NCBI GenBank assembly: GCA_965661625.1
Contig: CBFIEM010000003.1
Coordinates: 62,001 to 126,000, forward strand
DNA length: 64,000 nt
DNA from: GCA-2705995 sp965661625
GTDB lineage: Bacteria; Bacteroidota; Bacteroidia; Flavobacteriales_G; Salibacteraceae
Direction of reading: 5' to 3'
In this document: positions 60,750-64,000 of the stretch, one piece after another
Layout: each line of letters starts with the position of its first letter
How positions within the stretch are numbered: position 1 is the stretch's first letter
Position numbers and translations under genes: made by a program
The notes under the pieces: generated by a model
The model's input: the letters and a program-made list of their open reading frames with translations, nothing else
Told to the model about the DNA's origin: nothing
Database searches by the model: none

Positions 60750-62209
60750 GCCGTCAATTCAATTTCAAATACACATCCACCTTCAAGAGAACGGGTTAAC
60801 GCTACGGTACCACCATGCGCTTCTACACAAATTTTCACGTAGTACAGCCCTAACCCATACCCTTGTTGATTCTGTTGATTTCGTGAAAATTTTTGAAATA
60901 TCCCTTGCTGCAACTCCTCCCCAATTCCACAACCATTATCCTGAACACGGATGCGTGTAAGGCCTTCTTTACTTTCACCAATCACCTCAACTTGTGAAGC
61001 TTGGCTATGCTTCAACGCGTTAAACAGCAGGTTCTCTATCACTTGTTGAAAGTGGTAGTGATCTGCAAATACGGTAGCCGTGTTTGGCTCAAGGTGAAAC
61101 GTGAGTTCCATATGCTTATCGCTGAACTTTGTCTGAAATTTCTGATTTAACGTTTCAAACAGGTCAACTAATCGGCATTCTGTCTTGTTTAAATACAACT
61201 CATCACGCTCTACCAATGCGGTTGTTAGCACCAGGTTAATGCCTTCTTTAAGTCGGTCTGTTTCGGATTTTAACACCTCCATAATCGGTTCTACGCCATT
61301 AAGCTCAAGTTTACTTAATTGATCCGTGGCTAAAGCAATGCTTGAAAGCGGGGTGTTAAACTCATGTGTCATGCTGTGAATGAAGTCTTGCTGCAGGGTG
61401 TAAGTCCTGCGTTGCTGGAGGTATAACCGGTAGAGGTAAATCAGTAAACTAATTGCCAGAAACACCAGCAGACCTCCACCCAGGTAAGCCGTTTGCTTAT
61501 CAGCGTTAAATAGGGAGTCCATATTTACGACCCATACCTTCAGCTCCAGTTCAGGCAAATAATCATGGTTGGAATAAAAACGAGTCCTTACAGTAGGCAT
61601 CGTCTCAGGAATTACTCCCGAGGCATATAGCACTGTTGAATCCATTTCCCTGCTAACGGAATAGGTCCAACTCGCTTCATCACTTACTTCCTCCAACGCT
61701 TGCGACACCAAGGAATCTAACAAGACCGTATCCAACAAGCGCATTCCATCTTCGTTCAGCAAATAGCGCGCGTATGTCTGCCTCACATAACTTTCAAAAG
61801 GGGTAAGGCTATCTCCGGGAACCTCAGGAGGGATATCGTAAAAGTCAATATGAAAAGCCACATCCAGCCTTGCGGCAGTGTAAATGGGTATATGGGTATA
61901 TGATTTAGCAGCATCTCCATAGCCTTTAAATCGGAATGCCATCCGTGACGAATCACTGGTTCCATAAGGGTTTGGCAGGTAAAACGAATCGAGTTTAGGC
62001 AAGTCCAATTGACTTTCCAAGTCTAAGCAGTAATAGCTCGACTCCATCAAATCAGAAATGGCGTTTAACCTCAGTTCAACTTCGTCGAGAAACAGCTGCT
62101 TCCTGAGCGCCGCGGATTGATACCCCGCATAGAGCAATAAACTCAGCAACCCCATAAGGATTAGCAACAGAATGGCGGCGGTAATGCGAAGTCCTCTCGT
62201 TCCTTTCAT
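60746..62209 (-). CDS. Sensor histidine kinase (partner of the OmpR regulator)
   Basis: A 487-residue membrane kinase. A membrane segment (about 9-30) is followed by a ~200-residue periplasmic sensor region without a recognised domain, then a second membrane segment (about 237-258) and HisKA/HATPase domains. Phospho-acceptor His282 is in IHSMTHEFNTPLSS; the ATPase part has LLFNALKHS (N box), DNGCGIG (G1) and GYGLGLYYVK (G2). The signal is unknown. A terminator upstream (62215-62260) separates it from the GEVED gene, so it is transcribed from its own promoter in the gap. Confidence 0.93.
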   Translation of the reverse strand: MKGTRGLRITAAILLLILMGLLSLLLYAGYQSAALRKQLFLDEVELRLNAISDLMESSYYCLDLESQLDLPKLDSFYLPNPYGTSDSSRMAFRFKGYGDAAKSYTHIPIYTAARLDVAFHIDFYDIPPEVPGDSLTPFESYVRQTYARYLLNEDGMRLLDTVLLDSLVSQALEEVSDEASWTYSVSREMDSTVLYASGVIPETMPTVRTRFYSNHDYLPELELKVWVVNMDSLFNADKQTAYLGGGLLVFLAISLLIYLYRLYLQQRRTYTLQQDFIHSMTHEFNTPLSSIALATDQLSKLELNGVEPIMEVLKSETDRLKEGINLVLTTALVERDELYLNKTECRLVDLFETLNQKFQTKFSDKHMELTFHLEPNTATVFADHYHFQQVIENLLFNALKHSQASQVEVIGESKEGLTRIRVQDNGCGIGEELQQGIFQKFSRNQQNQQGYGLGLYYVKICVEAHGGTVALTRSLEGGCVFEIELTA

Positions 62210-62214
62210 AAAGC

Positions 62215-62260
62215 AAAAAATAGCAAAACCTCAGGTCATCAATGATACCTGAGGTTTGCT
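62215..62260 (-). terminator. Terminator after the GEVED/T9SS gene
   Basis: AGCAAACCTCAGGT and ACCTGAGGTTTTGCT form a long stem around a short loop on the minus strand, followed by TATTTTTT. It sits just past the stop at 62280 and before the kinase start. Confidence 0.85.
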
Positions 62261-62279
62261 AAAGTTAAGGCTAATACCC

Positions 62280-63104
62280 TTATCGCACGATTACGAGGGG
62301 CATTGTAGAGACCCCTGCGTCCCCACGAAGTTGCACCATATACCTTCCGGCTGCAAGGTGCGCTGCATCAATTGTAGTAAGGAAGCCCGATGAAGAAACC
62401 CCCATTACTTGTTCTCCTAAAAGGTTGTAGATGTTGATTTGGTGTACGTTGTTTTTTTCCGTTTTCAATGAAATCAATCCAGTCGACGGATTCGGATAGA
62501 GGTTAGCGTGATACGGGTTAATTTCTTGAATGCTTGTTGTGAACTCAATCACATTCAAGGTATAATCTTCAGCTTCACCATGTTGCCCAACACCATTGCT
62601 GTAACCGCAAGGGCTTGGAGCTTGGTGTCCATCTATTTCGAGCATATCTTCATAAACCCGCATACGTGTTGAACCAAGTTCCGCATCCATAGGAACATTG
62701 AGGTGCAAAGCGACATTCGCACTTCCAGTGTTACCAACATCTGCAGATAAATCAACATTTTGTGCTATTACCTCTTCGCCAGGGTCAGTAAAATCTTCAT
62801 CTTGATTCCAGTCTACCCAAACTCGCAATGCCAAGCTATCTGAAAACCCTACATTAATTATGGTATGCTCCAACGTAACGAACAAATGAGGGTCATTTCC
62901 CCGCATTACGTCTGTAGATAAATTTGTGTAATCCGAATAGCCATCTGTTCCGTTCGACTGATTGTCGATATCGTTTATTCGTACAGAGAGAATCCCCGTA
63001 TATGGACCCGATGTAAAGTTAGGTGGTGTACAATATTGAGCTGATGAGCTGGCAGCCCAAATTAAGGCTCCGCCTATCAAAGCTGATTGTAAAAAATGTT
63101 TCAT
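62280..63104 (-). CDS. Secreted GEVED-domain protein with T9SS sorting signal
   Basis: A 274-residue exported protein with a signal peptide (ending about SSAQ). The GEVED domain spans about 25-190: an opening segment CTPPNFTSGPYTGI, then VWVDWNQDEDFTDPGEEV, RMRVYEDM and the hallmark GEAEDYTLNV. The last ~75 residues are a T9SS type A sorting domain (NLYPNPSTGLISLK, with INIYNLLGEQV and GRYMVQL). It is therefore exported through the T9SS and likely attached to the surface. The role of GEVED domains is adhesion-like or unknown. It has its own terminator. Confidence 0.9.
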   Translation of the reverse strand: MKHFLQSALIGGALIWAASSSAQYCTPPNFTSGPYTGILSVRINDIDNQSNGTDGYSDYTNLSTDVMRGNDPHLFVTLEHTIINVGFSDSLALRVWVDWNQDEDFTDPGEEVIAQNVDLSADVGNTGSANVALHLNVPMDAELGSTRMRVYEDMLEIDGHQAPSPCGYSNGVGQHGEAEDYTLNVIEFTTSIQEINPYHANLYPNPSTGLISLKTEKNNVHQINIYNLLGEQVMGVSSSGFLTTIDAAHLAAGRYMVQLRGDAGVSTMPLVIVR

Positions 63105-63359
63105 GATTATGTATGTTATAAGGTTATTCAGGGACGAATTTATCCATCACTCCACAAAACAAACCTTACAGCTACCTTACAATCAGACCAAAAACCATTT
63201 AGCGGTAACCTCACACCATGAAGCGGCATAATTCTACACGTTAACTACGAGCACTTCTCTACTCATTGCAGCTTATGCATGCAATAAGGATACTAACTAC
63301 TCACCTGAATTTTACTCTGGAAAAAGAAACGTCAACGTGCAGCACCCCTTAATTGAGCA
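63105..63359. other. Intergenic stretch before the GEVED gene
   Basis: This forms most of the 310-bp gap between the GEVED gene start and the rhodanese gene stop. I see no gene. No clear TAnnTTTG was found close to the GEVED ATG. The remainder of the gap is the rhodanese terminator at 63360-63392. Confidence 0.4.
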
Positions 63360-63392
63360 TAAAAAAAGCACCACCTAAACGGCAGTGCTTTT
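63360..63392 (-). terminator. Terminator of the rhodanese operon
   Basis: On the minus strand AAAAGCACTGCC and GGTGGTGCTTTT pair over 12 positions (two G-T wobbles) around a GTTTA loop, followed by a T run. It lies 22 bp past the stop at 63415. Confidence 0.85.
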
Positions 63393-63414
63393 CAATAGTT
63401 GTTCACTTAACGGA

Positions 63415-63726
63415 TTAGCGTTCTACCTCGCCATGCCACCCCATAATACCACCTTCAAGGTTGGTCACATCCTTGAACCCCAAGTTTGTCATGAGGTTAC
63501 ACGCATTGAAAGAACGCGCGCCGCTTCGGCAGTAAACCAAGTATTTTTTATCCTTATCGAGCTGGTCAACTTTTTGCTGAAAGTCTCCCTGCATCACATC
63601 AATTTGCGTTGCAGAAGGAAGGTGTGCTTCGTTGTATTCTGCATCTGTACGTACGTCGATTACTTCTGCTTCTGGGTGTTCTTTCCACAGCTTTTCGAAA
63701 GCATTTGCATTTAAATTCTCAAACAT
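63415..63726 (-). CDS. Rhodanese-like sulfurtransferase
   Basis: A 103-residue single-domain rhodanese. EVIDVRTDAEYNEAHLPSA and the loop VYCRSGARS, with active-site Cys66, are both intact. It should carry sulfane sulfur as a persulfide on Cys66. It lies 6 bp downstream of the MBL-rhodanese gene on the same strand and ends in a terminator, so the two form an operon handling sulfane sulfur or persulfides (inference). Confidence 0.92.
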   Translation of the reverse strand: MFENLNANAFEKLWKEHPEAEVIDVRTDAEYNEAHLPSATQIDVMQGDFQQKVDQLDKDKKYLVYCRSGARSFNACNLMTNLGFKDVTNLEGGIMGWHGEVER

Positions 63727-63732
63727 AGCTAC

Positions 63733-64000
63733 TTATTTTAAAGTTGATGGACACACGAATGCCGTGGTCTTGAGTGATGTATTTTCAATAGCATCAAAGC
63801 CATTATCAATATTTACCAAATTATGAATTCCGCGTGATTTCAAAATGCTTGCGGTAATCATGGAGCGGTATCCGCCTTTACAGTGAAGGTAAACAGGGGC
63901 ATCTTCATGCTTGTAAGCTTCCATATTGGTATTAATGTAATCCAATGGCAGGTTTTCTACTTGTTCCCCATCTATATGCTGAGCTTCGAACTCACTTTTT
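63733..64000 (-). CDS. C-terminal end of an MBL-fold/rhodanese protein (partial)
   Basis: A frame entering from the right edge and ending at TAA 63733-63735 gives 88 visible residues. It forms a rhodanese domain (HIDGEQVENLPLDYIN, then LHCKGGYRSM with the active-site Cys) and ends in CPSTLK. In Bacteroidota this tail belongs to the large MBL-fold hydrolase fused to rhodanese units, similar to persulfide dioxygenase-sulfurtransferase CstB. The metallo-beta-lactamase part lies outside the window. An apparent start at 63945 is a TTG inside the frame, not the true start. Confidence 0.75.
   Translation of the reverse strand, partial: KSEFEAQHIDGEQVENLPLDYINTNMEAYKHEDAPVYLHCKGGYRSMITASILKSRGIHNLVNIDNGFDAIENTSLKTTAFVCPSTLK

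Noticed and set aside
1..64000. CRISPR array, insertion sequence, rRNA or replication origin
   Set aside because: No regular direct repeats, transposase frames, terminal inverted repeats or rRNA sequence were recognised.

Overview
The window looks like chromosomal DNA of a Bacteroidota bacterium, most likely Flavobacteriales (possibly near the Cryomorphaceae/Schleiferiaceae). The evidence is: many Bacteroidota-type -7 promoter elements (TAnnTTTG) and few Shine-Dalgarno sequences; a TonB receptor with a carboxypeptidase-like N-terminal domain; proteins with type IX secretion (T9SS) C-terminal domains and a PorV-like protein; families largely confined to this phylum (DUF5723, DUF3127, DUF5522, group II GGGP synthase, two-component-propeller kinases); and moderate GC. 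Almost everything is intact housekeeping or surface-biology DNA. The one clear accessory scar lies next to a tRNA-Leu gene at 53.2-54.0 kb.

Layout. 0-6.2 kb: the 3' end of a probable lpxD, a protease lipoprotein, and a cell-surface polysaccharide cluster (O-antigen ligase/polymerase, Wzz-type protein, FkbM methyltransferase, GT4 glycosyltransferase), then rnhB and a cyclophilin lipoprotein (6.2-7.6 kb). 7.6-18.9 kb: an envelope module consisting of an FG-GAP-like anchored protein, a DUF5723 outer-membrane protein, an exported TPR-CHAT protease, a FecR-like secreted protein and a CHASE2 membrane protein. This is my best candidate for a little-described system. 18.9-23.1 kb: glucosaminidase-LysM, PLP enzyme, DUF5522, and hutU without other hut genes. 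23.1-29.5 kb: a 7TMR-DISM histidine kinase followed by a tightly overlapping operon of a CPBP-like protein, two large GT-C-like membrane proteins and an NAD-dependent epimerase/reductase.

29.5-37.1 kb: GGGP synthase and phosphopantetheinyl transferase, ahcY, a lipoprotein with a degenerate Rieske fold, and a propeller kinase with a LytTR regulator. 37.4-46.8 kb: a TonB receptor, a 1449-residue T9SS cargo and a PorV-like protein, apparently one outer-membrane unit. 46.8-53.0 kb: greA, HIT protein, ruvC, flippase-like protein, GT2, short-chain fatty-acid transporter, DUF3127 (with an SSB-like acidic tail) and a flavin reductase. 53.1-55.4 kb: tRNA-Leu(UAG), a truncated tyrosine recombinase and three secreted/lipoprotein genes. 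55.5-64 kb: secreted proteins, M3 peptidase, a double-VOC protein, a two-component system, a GEVED/T9SS protein and a rhodanese pair that includes the end of an MBL-rhodanese (persulfide-type) protein.

Several starts were set by positioning -7 elements rather than by the longest reading frame. Family names rest on motif recognition by eye, because no database search was possible.
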